NCBI RefSeq assembly: GCF_037975245.1
Contig: NC_092580.1
Location: 35,356,001-35,420,000 of the forward strand
Length of the DNA: 64,000 nucleotides
Origin: Apostichopus japonicus
Taxonomy: Eukaryota; Echinodermata; Holothuroidea; Aspidochirotida; Stichopodidae
Direction of reading: 5' to 3'
Positions 11,265-23,500 of the stretch are shown here, in pieces. The position numbers and the translations under genes are program-made. The notes under the pieces were generated by a model. The model saw only the letters and a list, made by a program, of their open reading frames with translations. It was not told the DNA's origin and made no database searches. How positions within the stretch are numbered: the stretch's first letter is position 1; each line of letters begins with the position of its first letter.

Positions 11265-13275
11265 CATTAAGTAAGAATATCCTTAAATGATGGGCTGGTG
11301 TTATGGAAATGATTTTTGACAGGAGATGGGATTAAGTGAGAAGAGCCTACAAATGATTGGTTGGAGTCATGGAAATGGGTTTTGAGAGGAGATGGGGTTA
11401 AGCTATAAGAGCCTTCAAATGATGGGTTGGAATCATGGAAATGGGATTTGACAGGAGGTGGGATTAAGTTAGAAGAGCCTTTAAATGATGGGTTGGTGTC
11501 ATGGATATGGGTTTTGACAGGAGATGGGGTTAAGCTATAAGAACCTTCAAATGATTGGTTGGTGTCCTGGAAATGGGTTCTGAAGGGAGGAGGGATTAAG
11601 TGAGAAGGGCCTTCAAATGGTTGGTTTGAATCATGGAAATGCATTCTGACGGGAGGAGGGACTAAGTTAGAAGAGCTTTCAAATGATGGGTTGGTGTCAT
11701 GGAAATGGATTCTGACGGGAGGAGGGATTAAGTGAGAAGAGCCTTCAAGTGATGGGTTGGTGTCCTGGAATTGGGTTTTGACAGGAGATTGGGTTAAGAT
11801 ATAAGAGCCTTCAAATGATGAGTTGGTGTCCTGGAGATGGATTCTGATAGGAGGAAGGATTAAGTGAGAAGAGCCTTCAAATGATGGGTTGGAATCATAG
11901 AAATAGGTTTGACAGGAGATGGGATTAAGTTAGAAGAGCCTATAAATGATGGGTTGGTGTCATGGAAATGGGTTTCGACAGGAGATGGGATTAAGTGAGA
12001 AGAACCTATAAACGATGGGTTGGTGTCATGGATATGGGTTTTGACAGGAGATGGGGTTAAGCTATAAGAACCTTCAAATGATGGGTTGGTGTCCTGGTAA
12101 TGGGTTCTGATGGGAGGAGGGATTAAATGAGAAGAGCCTTCAAATGGTGGGTTTGAATCATGGAAATGGATTCTGACGGGAGGAGGGATTAAGTGAGAAG
12201 AGCCTTCAAATGATGGGTTGGAATCATGGAAATGGGTTTTGACGGGAGATGGGGTTAAGCTATAAGAGCCTTCAAATGATGGGTCGGAATCATGGAAATG
12301 AGATTTGACAGGAGATGGGATTAAGTTAGAAGAGCCTTTAAATGATGGGTTGGTGTCATGGAAATGGGATTTGACAGGATATGGGATTGAGTGAGAAGAG
12401 CCTATAAATGATGGGTTGGTGTCATGGATATGGGTTTTGACAGGAGATGGGGTTAAGCTATAAGAACCTTCAAATGATGGGTTGGTGTCCTGGAAATGGT
12501 TTCTGAAGGGAGGAGGGATGAAGTGAGAAGGGCCTTCAAATGGTGGGTTTGAATCATGGAAATGGATTCTGACGGGAGGAGGGACTAAGTTAGAAGAGCT
12601 TTCAAATGATGGGTTGGGTGTCCTGGAAATGGATTCTGATAGGAGGAAGGATTAAGTGAGAAGAGCCTTCAAATGATGGGTTGGAATCATAGAAATAGGT
12701 TTGACAGGAGATGGGATTAAGTTAGAAGAGCCTATAAATGATGGGTTGGTGTCATGGAAATGGGTTTCGACAGGAGATGGGATTAAGTGAGAAGAGCCTA
12801 TAAACGATGGGTTGGTGTCATGGATATGGGTTTTGACAGGAGATGGGGTTAAGCTATAAGAGCCTTCAAATGATGGGTTGGTGTCCTGGAAATGGGTTCT
12901 GAGGGGAGGAGGGATTAAATGAGAAGAACCTTCAAATGATGGGTTTGAATCATGGAAATGGATTCTGACGGGAGGAGGGACTTAGTTAGAAGAGCTTTCA
13001 AATGATGGGTTGGGTGTCCTGGAAATGGATTCTGACGGGAGATGGGATAAAGTGAGAAGAGCCTTCAAATGATGGGTTGGAATCATGGAAATGGGTTTTG
13101 ATAGGAGATGGGGTTAAGCTATAAGAGCCTTCAAATGATGGGTTGGTGTTCTGGAAATGGATTCTGATTGGAGGAGGGATTAAGTTAGAAGAGCATTTAA
13201 ATGATGGGTTGGTGTCCTGAAGATGGAGTTTGACTGGAGGAGGGATTAAGTGAGAAGAGCCTTCAAATGGGTTCT
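11265..13275. repeat. 66-bp satellite, about 30 copies, with higher-order structure
   Basis: Monomers are variants of GATGGGTTGGTGTCATGGAA plus a GGGATTAAGTGAGAAGAGCC half. Variant monomers recur in order: the distinctive ATTCTGATAGGAGGAAGG segment occurs at 11841 and 12633, 792 bases (12 monomers) apart, with its neighbours conserved. The minus strand is open over parts (11267-11644, 12998-13285) with a 22-residue unit, but small indels break the frame elsewhere, so I treat it as satellite. Confidence 0.93.
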
Positions 13276-14309
13276 GAAGTAACAATTGTCTTTGAGAGAA
13301 TTTTTAATGCCTGACCAATAGTAAGCTATAAGTCAATAAGTGATTAATTTGAAAAATGAATAAAACCATTTGATGTGCTAGTCGTCTTTGGCATCAAAGA
13401 TAATTGTACTCTAACAACATAAATAATTTCACTACTTTATTTCTCTGGAGTGACACCACAAGTCATGTAAAAATAGGAGTTGAACCAATAATTTCGGTTT
13501 TCAAATCATTCAATATACTTTTAATTGTTAGTTGCAAATGGTTTATCCACAGAAGCAAAAGAGTAGGGTAAATAGGAACCCAAAACTAACTGGTTTGATT
13601 ATTTAGGAATGATGATACATATGCACCTGATCTACAATGTTGTAACATTTTGCACTGTGCCCCTTGCCGCACCACCCCCTGCCTCCTGTCCCCCGAACAA
13701 ATGCTATACACACCCAGTATGAAGCAGAGACACGTTTAACAGAAACCATTACCAGAGAAAAACATTTAAAATGGATACGTTTCTAGTGCTTGAAGTAGGT
13801 AGAAAAAACTTCCAAGAGGTCTTCCCCACGCCCCCCCCCCAAATAAAATTTAAGAAAAGATAATAAATAAATACGTAGTTAGATTCAAGTGGATATAAAA
13901 TGCATAAATGTAAAATCTTTCTGATTTTGCGCATAATTTCTTTCTGTTCCCACATCACTAAAACTTTGGAAAATACTGAACATAAATTTACTTCAAAATT
14001 ATTATTGTACAGCAACATTTTGCACCTAAAGCACTGGCCCTTAATCTTTAACAAAATGTTCTCAAAGGATAGAGGACACCCCTTCAGCTAGTTCCACAGA
14101 ACACTAATTAGTAACTTATCAGTAAACTTCTCTCCTTCTTGCTCACCATGGAGCCCTGGTTTCTCGCCCCTCCATTTTGAAATTCCTGTTGCCCCTGCAC
14201 AATTTTAATCAACATTATTTTAGTTCGTTATACAACTTCGTTATTAATTCTGAATGCAATATTTGTTTAGAAGTCTACACCAGCCTTTTTATGGCAAGTT
14301 AGTTGCTTA
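13276..14309. other. Intergenic between convergent genes
   Basis: Downstream of the Roco stop on the minus strand. A minus-strand AATAAA is present at about 13434-13441 and could end a 3' UTR of roughly 0.9 kb, but this is only a possibility. A C run lies at 13830. No exon is seen. Confidence 0.45.
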
Positions 14310-14591
14310 TCATAGTAGCAGGCAGAGCTTGCTCTTCATGGTGTGGTTGAGTCTGGGTGTAGCATGCTCACTACTTCTGTCATGCACTGCTTGTATGGCA
14401 GCCATTATAGCTTTTGCTGTACCTTCTGCATCTCCTGTCTGAGCTGCTCTGGCTGCTCGGGCAGATGCCTGTGCTACTTTCTGGCAGAGTTCATTTCCCT
14501 GAAGAATGGTAGCTCCAAATTCAGTTCCTACTTCTGTGACATGCTTAACAATGGCTTCTGCTAATATGACCGCCACAAAACCAGATGCGAC
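14310..14591 (-). CDS. Roco exon 13: Ala-rich helical tail and stop
   Basis: Acceptor CTGAATACAG, phase 0 with exon 12, 93 codons and TGA. It starts [20 protein letters not shown] and continues with an Ala-rich helix ([20 protein letters not shown]), ending LCLLL. The first ~20 residues are hydrophobic enough to suggest an amphipathic or membrane-associated helix, but this is inference. I know no family for it. Confidence 0.8.
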   Translation of the reverse strand, partial: VASGFVAVILAEAIVKHVTEVGTEFGATILQGNELCQKVAQASARAARAAQTGDAEGTAKAIMAAIQAVHDRSSEHATPRLNHTMKSKLCLLL

Positions 14592-17500
14592 CTGTATTCA
14601 GAGAAGATGCAATAAAGACGAGCAGTTACAAATAAGATTACAAAGCATGCGTTTTTCAACAGTTACGTCACCCTTAAGATTACACAGCATGCGTTTGTCA
14701 ACAGTAACGTCACCCTTAAGATTACACAGCATGCGTATGTCAACAGTTACGTCACCCTTAATATTACACAGCATGCGTATGTCAACAGTAACGTCACCCT
14801 TAAGATTACACAGCATGCGTATGTCAACAGTTACGTCACCCTTGAGATTACACAGCATGCGTATGTCAACAGTAACGTCACCCTTAAGATTACACAGCAT
14901 GCGTATGTCAACAGTTACGTCACCTTAATCTCCCTCAGGATTTGAATAAAATACATGAGCTGTCGTTAGCTTTAGAATGCAGATACCAATTGGTACCATT
15001 CGACATCGGACATGCCTTAAAAACATCAAAACTGCAATCATCATGCAATAATTGTAATAGACCTACAACAATCTAATAAATTCTCAAGGAAATTACTCAA
15101 AGTTATGTTCGTGGTTTATTTTATTCTGCCATAGAACACAATATGTGATCAAACTAGCCTATACGACCATTCTGTGTGAGTAACAATGATTTTATAATTC
15201 CCTTCCGAAGGCAATGAATAAGATGGGGACTTTGTGTGTTGTAAACACGATGTGTTGTAAACGCGATAATGCACATATAGTCCAAGAACCATGTTGAAAT
15301 GGGTAGTACTCATAAGTCATTTGACACCATCAGCTTTGAAATTCTGAACACTTGCAAATATGATATCTCACCAAGTAAAGCTTGGATCAAGGTAGTAATG
15401 CTATGAAGATCGTAGCTAGGACAATAACCTGCTTAAACGTGGTGGAAGCCAAAGGTCACTTGAGGCCAACAAAAGTCAAAGTCTGAAAACCTTGTATACG
15501 TGATATTTGTCAAAGTAAAGTTTGGTTGTGCTTCATACTTGGTATGTGGCTCCACCTTATTGAAGACAAGACCCCACTGTTTAACGTGAAGCTTAAAATA
15601 TGTCAAAGTTGTAACAATTGAGCATGATAATTCCAAAAGTAAATCTCTGATGATTTTTTTCTTTGATGTGTGGATCCAGTTTATTGAGTACATTGAACCT
15701 AGTGTCTAAAGTGTGAAACCCAGAAATTAACAATTGAATACATCTTATACTCATAATGTGAAGCCACCTTATTAAGAATAAGAACCTTGCATGCAGTTTA
15801 CCTTAAATGCTCCCATGTACAATTGGTCAGGGAAGCATGAAGCCTGTTGGTTATTTAGTTATTTATATACAAAGATAAACCTTCAAGGACAGCAAATAGT
15901 ACACATGGTATAAGGTTCCTCCAGTACATCTCAGATTTTTGGGCAAAGACATTGATGCAACAAATTAACATGTTCGTACTTGCACAAAAGTCCATCGGAA
16001 CGCAGGGCGAGTCAGTTTACTGTAAACTGTTTGCGTAAACTGTATATAAATATATGATAGCGATTGACATTACCCGCTTGCATTCTTGAATTTTCTCTTC
16101 TTCCGTAAATTTTCGTTCGTTGGGAATATCCCATTTTAAGGAAGACCCTTTCCGAATCAACTTCTTTTCCTTTCCAAGGCTTTGTTGACTGTTCAATGAG
16201 GATGTAGCATTGGAAGTTAAAGACGGCGATGGTGATGATGTCAGTGCTTTCCACGTACTATTGGGCGAAACATGTGATTGAGTCACCTCGACTTGCAGGC
16301 ACTCCTTGCTGAAATCCTCTTCTGACAAAGTGATGTTTTCTGAAGAAAGGCGGAACAGCCATAGCACTACATCTTCGTCGGCATGAGCTGCACAAAATAA
16401 TTACAATGTTATAAACAATTAAATAAACTACACGTCAAATGAACACTTCCTGAAACAGCTATCGGCTTTATGGATTTAGTTAGCCTAAAGGCAGGGCATT
16501 ACACCGACCCGACGCCACTCTCCCCGACTATTCGCCTGGAATCAGTTGGAGACAGTCGTGGCCATCTAGTCGTGTCGACGTCGGATTATTGTAGGTTAGC
16601 CGCATACTAGCTATACCCGACTTGACCCAACAGTTTCATCTCCTCCTCATCAGTGCATATGGGGCCGCCATATTGACCTTCTACAGCCATCACCTGATTT
16701 TAGGACGCTCCCTCATTGAATTTCCATTATAATCGGATCCGGTAATGTCGTGGGACAGACGCAAACTACCACGACTCGACTCAACTTTGACTGCCCCTTA
16801 CGTCACGGGAATATCACAAATGTTTGATATGCCCGATGTGGTCAGGGCGAGGACTGACTGACGGATCTTGGCCAGGTCGTGAGCAAAATTTCGCGCAAAT
16901 TGCACCGACCCAACGGATTTTCGTCGCAGTCGGGTCGGGTCGCAGTTGGTTCGGTGCAATTTGTGCCTGCCTTTAGTTATACTATAAGAGTATAGAACAG
17001 GGTTTGGAAGTCTTCATAACCCAAAGACAAATAATTTCCATGATCAATACATTTCCTTCCCGTATATCCTTCACAAAAAAAGAAAATTTCCTGTTGATAT
17101 TTGATTGGGAATGTGGATAATTGGGTGGTCTACACCAAATGACTCTATAGGTAAGATTGATGGGAAAGTTTAACATTTATCAAATACCCTGTTTGACATT
17201 AGATTAACGTGCGATGCAGGTAAAGTACCTATAGTATTCTTAATTACTTGATACACTCGTGAAGTGTAAACTTAATGCAATTCGATATAGGGGAAACAAT
17301 TTGAGTCAGTTTTCTGGCAATGATGATGGTGTCCCCTACCTTATATCTTCGCGCTTTTTGTTTTCGTGTAGTGTTTCCACTGAAGGCTTTTAGTTTTCGT
17401 GGCAATTCTCTGTGTAGAATATCAAGGCCTGTAGGCTATTGTTCAAGTACTGAACAGATGTATTCGTTCAGCTGAGAAGCTTGTTCACCTTGGGCTATCT

Positions 17501-20500
17501 ATGAACCGGCAACTTTCAACCGTTGAACTTTCATCACTTTACCCTAAATTGCATACTATGCTGTGCTAGACCTAGTTAAATCCAAGTTGCAGGAGAGGCA
17601 AGCACACACCTATTGGATTACAACTTTAAAAATAGACCAGGAACAACTGTTACATAAGTATGATGAAAACGGCATCGCCTAAGAAATTTCTCAAATCAAA
17701 TTTATGAAAAAATGAAATATATTTTCATTATTTCCAGTACATGCAATAGTTATGTGATGATATAAATTCTAAGCTCAAATCTAGATCATTGACATAATTA
17801 ATTTGAGTGTCATGTTTTGTAGAACCATGTCTCACATTTGAGTAAAATATTGAACGTTCACTGAGAGCGTGTGGCAGATGATCATAAGTAAACCGATATA
17901 TTTACGACTACCACCTGTTTAATCATATGATACCTCTTAATAAATTCTCCGTTTGACTTTGAGAATATCCTTCTTTACAGTAATCAGTCATTCAATTGCA
18001 GGTTCTTCTGGTAACCAAACATGGCAACATTCTACATTTACATGTCAGTTTCGTAAGCATATAAGTCGGAAGGCTCAAACGATCCAAAAGGTCATCCTTC
18101 CCTCAGATGTCATAGGTCAACCTTGTATCAGCCATGTAACAATGACCCAATCCAAATGATACACCCTAGCACTTACATGTTTTGTTACCTCTGAGTTATC
18201 CAGAGGAACGTCTAAGATATCAATTTTCTTCATATTATTATGAACAAACCAAAACAACTTCACAAAGTGGTTCGTTCTATGTATAGTCATCAAAACATGA
18301 AAGGTCCCATTTTCATGACTAAAATAAAATGTCCTTCGATTGTTGATGCTGACAAGTATCCTTCATCAGTCGTCTAATACTGTCATACAAAGTCGATTCT
18401 AACATATATATGTAGTCTGATTGACATGATATTTGTCATAACGACAGTTTCTGGTTGCGAATCGGGTCTTGCCAGCAAGTTCTGCAGTGGCATAAACTCA
18501 TAATTGGACACATGACTGTTTCGTCCGCTATTTATTGACTGACCGGAGAAGAAGACAATAGGAGAGGAGGGTGCAGGGGCAGGTTGGTACTGGACTGGGG
18601 CTTTACAGTAGTAACAACAATTATTGACTTCAGTTCATCTAAACTTGCCTTGTCTAACAAATACTGTACGAAGCGTGCTTACAGTAGGCCTCGTATATTT
18701 AATTTGCATGAGTAGTCCTTTGTTTAAACGTCGGGGAATCACAGGATATGATGATGTTCTAACTGTACTCAATGGTGCACAAAGTACTATCATTACACGA
18801 AGATGTAGGCTAACTAGTCACACGATGCTAAAATATTATCAACCTTTGTAAGATGGGTTGATATAAATGCATATAATATACCATTACACAATGATGTACC
18901 GTTTGAAGATGATACAAGTCTGCTACAAATATACCACGATAATGTAATGAGTAGTTTGAGATGACATAAGCCTGCTACAAATATACCACGATAATGTAAT
19001 GAGTAGTTTGAAGATGATATAAGCCTGCTACAAATATACCACGATAATGTAACGAGTAGTTTGAAGATGATACAAGTCTGCTACAAATATACCACGATAA
19101 TGTAATGAGTAGTTTGAGATGACATAAGCCTGCTACAAATATACCAAGATAATGTAATGAGTAGTTTGAAGATGATATAAGCCTGCTACAAATATACCAC
19201 GATAATGTAATGAGTAGTTTGAAGATGATATAAGCCTGCTACAAATATACCACGATAATGTAATGAGTAGTTTGAGATGATATAAGCCTGCTACAAATAT
19301 ACCACGATAATGTAATGAGTAGTTTGAAGATGATATAAGCCTGCTACAAATATACCACGATAATGTAATGAGTGGTTTGAAGGTGATATAAGCCTGCTAC
19401 AAATATACCACGATAATGTAATGAGTAGTTTGAAGATGATATAAGCCTGCTACAAATATACCACGATAATGTAATGAGTAGTTTGAAGATGATATAAGCC
19501 TGCTACAAATATACCACGATAATGTAATGAGTAGTTTGAAGATGATATAAGCCTGCTACAAATATACCACGATAATGTAATGAGTGGTTTGAAGGTGATA
19601 TAAGCCTGCTACAAATATATCAGGATAATGTAATGAGTAGTTTGAAGATGATATAAGCCTGCTACAAATATACCACGATAATGTAATGAGTAGTTTGAAG
19701 ATGATATAAGCCTGCTACAAATATACCACGATAATGTAATGAGTAGTTTGAAGATGATATAAGCCTGCTACAAATATACCACGATAATGTAATGAGTAGT
19801 TTGAAGATGATATAAGCCTGCTACAAATATACCACGATAATGTAATGAGTAGTTTGAAGATGATATAAGCCTGCTACAAATATACCACGATAATGTAATG
19901 AGTGGTTTGAAGGTGATATAAGCCTGCTACAAATATACCACGATAATGTAATGAGTAGTTTGAGATGATATAAGCCTGCTACAAATATAGCACGATAATG
20001 TTACGAGTAGTTTGAAGATGATATAAGCCTTCTACAAATATACCACGATAATGTAACGAGTAGTTTGAAGATGATATAAGCCTGCTACAAATATACCACG
20101 ATAATGTAACGAGTAGTTTGAAGATGATATCAGCCTGCTACAAATATACCATGATAATGTAATGAGTAATATATTGTTACTGCAATTTCATATCATATAT
20201 CATTTGAGCGTTCCATAGTCGGGGAACTGCTCTACGGTGTATCCCATGTGCATATATCCGTTTCATCCTAACATGACAGAAAAGAGGGAAAAATTGTTAC
20301 CTTTACATGGCAGAAGTAAGTTCACGTCAATACTAAAAGTAAACTCTCCAATCGTAATGTTTAGGAGCGGATTTCCTGTTAGCATTTGATGGAGACATAC
20401 ATGAAGGGGAACTTCCGGCCAGTTGTCATACTCATCCGAGTTTACGGTAAAGTAGATTGGACAAGGAACCAACAATATCTGTGGGTAAAGGTGAATAACA

Positions 20501-23500
20501 ATTTTGTATCGTGATCACATAGCACGAGTACATCAACCAATATAAATGTCGTCCCTCATCTTGAGCGAACAGATACACCCAACGCGTACGGACCTTGCAA
20601 TAGGGTTTACTGTAACTTTCCGGGATAAGACTCCCGCAAATATTGGGTGTATGGTAGCGCGTACGGAGCTTGCAATGTGGTTCGAATAACAGCTAGGCTA
20701 ATAAACCTATACATTTCCTCCTAGATTACTCCAAATAAACGATTACAGAGTTCACGTTGATGAGTCATTGTCTATTCTCATCTACCAATAGTAAAGTTAT
20801 CACCATGTAAACCGATAGAGTTTAATCAATTGAATTTTAATGGCCGTTTTCATAATCGTTGTGAGAGTCTACTGATAAGAATACAAATGCAGATCTAACT
20901 TGGATCAGAAAGACATATTTTAAATGTTCCTCAATTTGTGTCAAAAGACGCATCATAATTCTTCTTGGAGATCAGAAAACATATAAGTCTACATACTTAT
21001 ATCAAATGGCACATCATAAGTATACCTCTACTTGGATTAAAAGGCTCATCCTATGTCATTGGATGAAAAGACACATTCTACATGTAACCGATGTCAAGTG
21101 AAGGACCAATAATAAATCAATAAGTGTACACAAGCCATCAGTACAAATGAAAATTGAACATAGGTTCATAGGGAACAAAATCTAAATTATTCATCACTAT
21201 AGGCTATATTGCGCACTTCCTAATGTCTAGAGTCAATAAACAAAAAATACACATGTGACTGGACATTAAACAAATTACTAGCTAGCCTATCAGCTAAATT
21301 AATCTTCCAGGAACAGCTGATGATTCCATTCAACCTCTTTCTTGCTTCCGATCAAGTTGTGAACCGCAGCCCATATGGGTTACGATAGCACATAACATCA
21401 AACGCCACTTTAACGTAGTGTTTCAAAGGGTATCACAATCAGAAGACAAGCAACCAGCAACAAAAGGATTATATTCATCAAGGATTCATCGAAAAAACTG
21501 TAATCAGTTTTCCTCAAATATATAATGACAGCCATAAAAAGGGGGTCCTGCCACCATCGGTCGCCAACCAAGACTTTAGTCAAAACTAGCCTTGCACACA
21601 GCGAACTTCACGTCGGCATTGCTCCCCAAGATTAACACTTAAGTTGTAACAAACAGTTACAAAAAAACAAGGAACTTTCGGTTGAAGTTAGCCGCACAGC
21701 GAGGCTTCGGCAGCGTTGTTCAACTGAACGCAATAAGCTAACGAAACTATTTAACGTACACAAATAACAATCACAGTGTTAGGTGTAATCACCTTTACTT
21801 GGACCAAGAGGCACGTTGTCATTAATTCTTATACTTGCAGCAATTAAAGGATGATGCTGCTGATAGTTGCCATTCTTTAAAGTTCTAGTGATTTATCCAT
21901 ACCTTGTATGCAGTGTAGCACTGACTTCGCAGAAACTGATGAATCAGTACAAGCACGTTCGCGGTTCTACTCCACATGACCTGAGTAGCTTTGTAATCGC
22001 CCTCCTCATCACTTGTTACTCTGCTGGTGACATCGAAACAATGCTCATCTTCTACCGCTTTGCTTAACTTGATGAGTACCTGTATAATGATCATTTTAAG
22101 TTTTTACGTTCCCATGCGATCCAATTAAGCCTTGGATATCTCTCCTGCAATGTGTAATATCTTCTGCTGACTTTCCATAATCTCTTTATCATTATACTAC
22201 GTCGATATTTTAACTTAAATCACCAAATGCATATTTCATGTAGTGTATCTACTACCCAATAACATTCTATTCTTTGGCCTGTTTCTTCAGGCTGCTATTT
22301 GTTTCTAATGTAAATCTATCAATTAGACCAATATATCTGTTCTTCCTTATTTGATAGTTATTTTCATTGCTGTCAATAATCTATCTAAAGAGTTTTAAGT
22401 GTCCTTAAGATCGCAATAAATGTCATTTTTGAACCCAATCGGGTGTTATACGGTATTTTTGTTGTCACCTCATTATAAGTCTTAACCAATAATAGGCGTA
22501 CCAGCGTCTTCAACTCTTTCATTGACGCATGAGTAATTAATCACCTTGAAACAAACGGGTTCTCTTGCAGGCTCGTCCAAATGTTTTGTTGGTATGTGAA
22601 TTGATGATTATCAAAATAAGCCTATTTGGTAATAATACTACTTCTATCCGAAATTATTCGGCATACCGTCTCTCTCTCTATGTTATCGGATGCGTGTTAA
22701 ATCGGTTAGTTTTTTATATCGATTTACCTGTCCAAGCTTCAGTAGTAAGCCCTTTCTCCAATGCAGCTTGCATAACTCTTTGGGAAGTTTGGTGCGACAG
22801 AAAGACAAAATATTTGCAAAAAATCCAGGTGGTTCCCTTGAAAAGAACCTGTAACGCCAACACAGCTGAATATCACCTTTGAATGGTTCAGGAGTCCAGT
22901 TTAACGTCTTAATAGGTAAAATTAAGAAATATAGGAAACAAAAAAGCATTGGTGAAAGTATCGATCGATAGTAGGCGGGCCAAATAGGCAGAGATGATAA
23001 AGACAACCATAACAAATATAAAATACCAGAATATATTCGTTGCCAAGGTAACAAGGAGCCGTACGCGGGTACAATTCATCCTTGAAAGTGGATATGAAAG
23101 CAGTTGGTAAATTAATGGCAGCAAATTCTCATATAGAAAGTGTGAGAGTGATGAATATGATAATGAACTCATGTCAGAAGGAAGTAGATAGACAAAAAAA
23201 ATTGACGTCAGTAATATTTCCGTTGTAACCTCGGGTTTTGCTGAAAACCCTTTGACAGGCTAATATTAAGACCCAATTGCGTAAACAACGTAATGCATTG
23301 GTGCCATCATATCAGAACCAAACATGTTATGGTTTTTATGTTTCATGGTATCATCTTGTTCTTGTTAAATCACCTGTTGTTTAAGATGTTTCTTTTCTTT
23401 AAATCATATTTCCTGACCCGAATATATTTCAAATATTAAAAGAAGAGGAGATGACAGAGAGTATTTTTTTTGGGTCGTACTTCTCTCTTACTAATGCAAG

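Noticed and set aside
11267-13285. Pro-rich minus-strand frames with 22-residue repeats
   Set aside because: Come from the 66-bp satellite; frame is broken by single-base indels between blocks and no exon structure fits.
14343-14564. Plus-strand Cys-rich frame
   Set aside because: Shadow of Roco exon 13 on the opposite strand.
18903-20170. CRISPR-like regular array
   Set aside because: Units are contiguous with no unique spacers, and the host is a eukaryote: a minisatellite.
22565-23172. Overlapping frames of 87-123 codons on both strands
   Set aside because: No recognised motif, no fitting splice phase, AT-rich composition like the surrounding intron.
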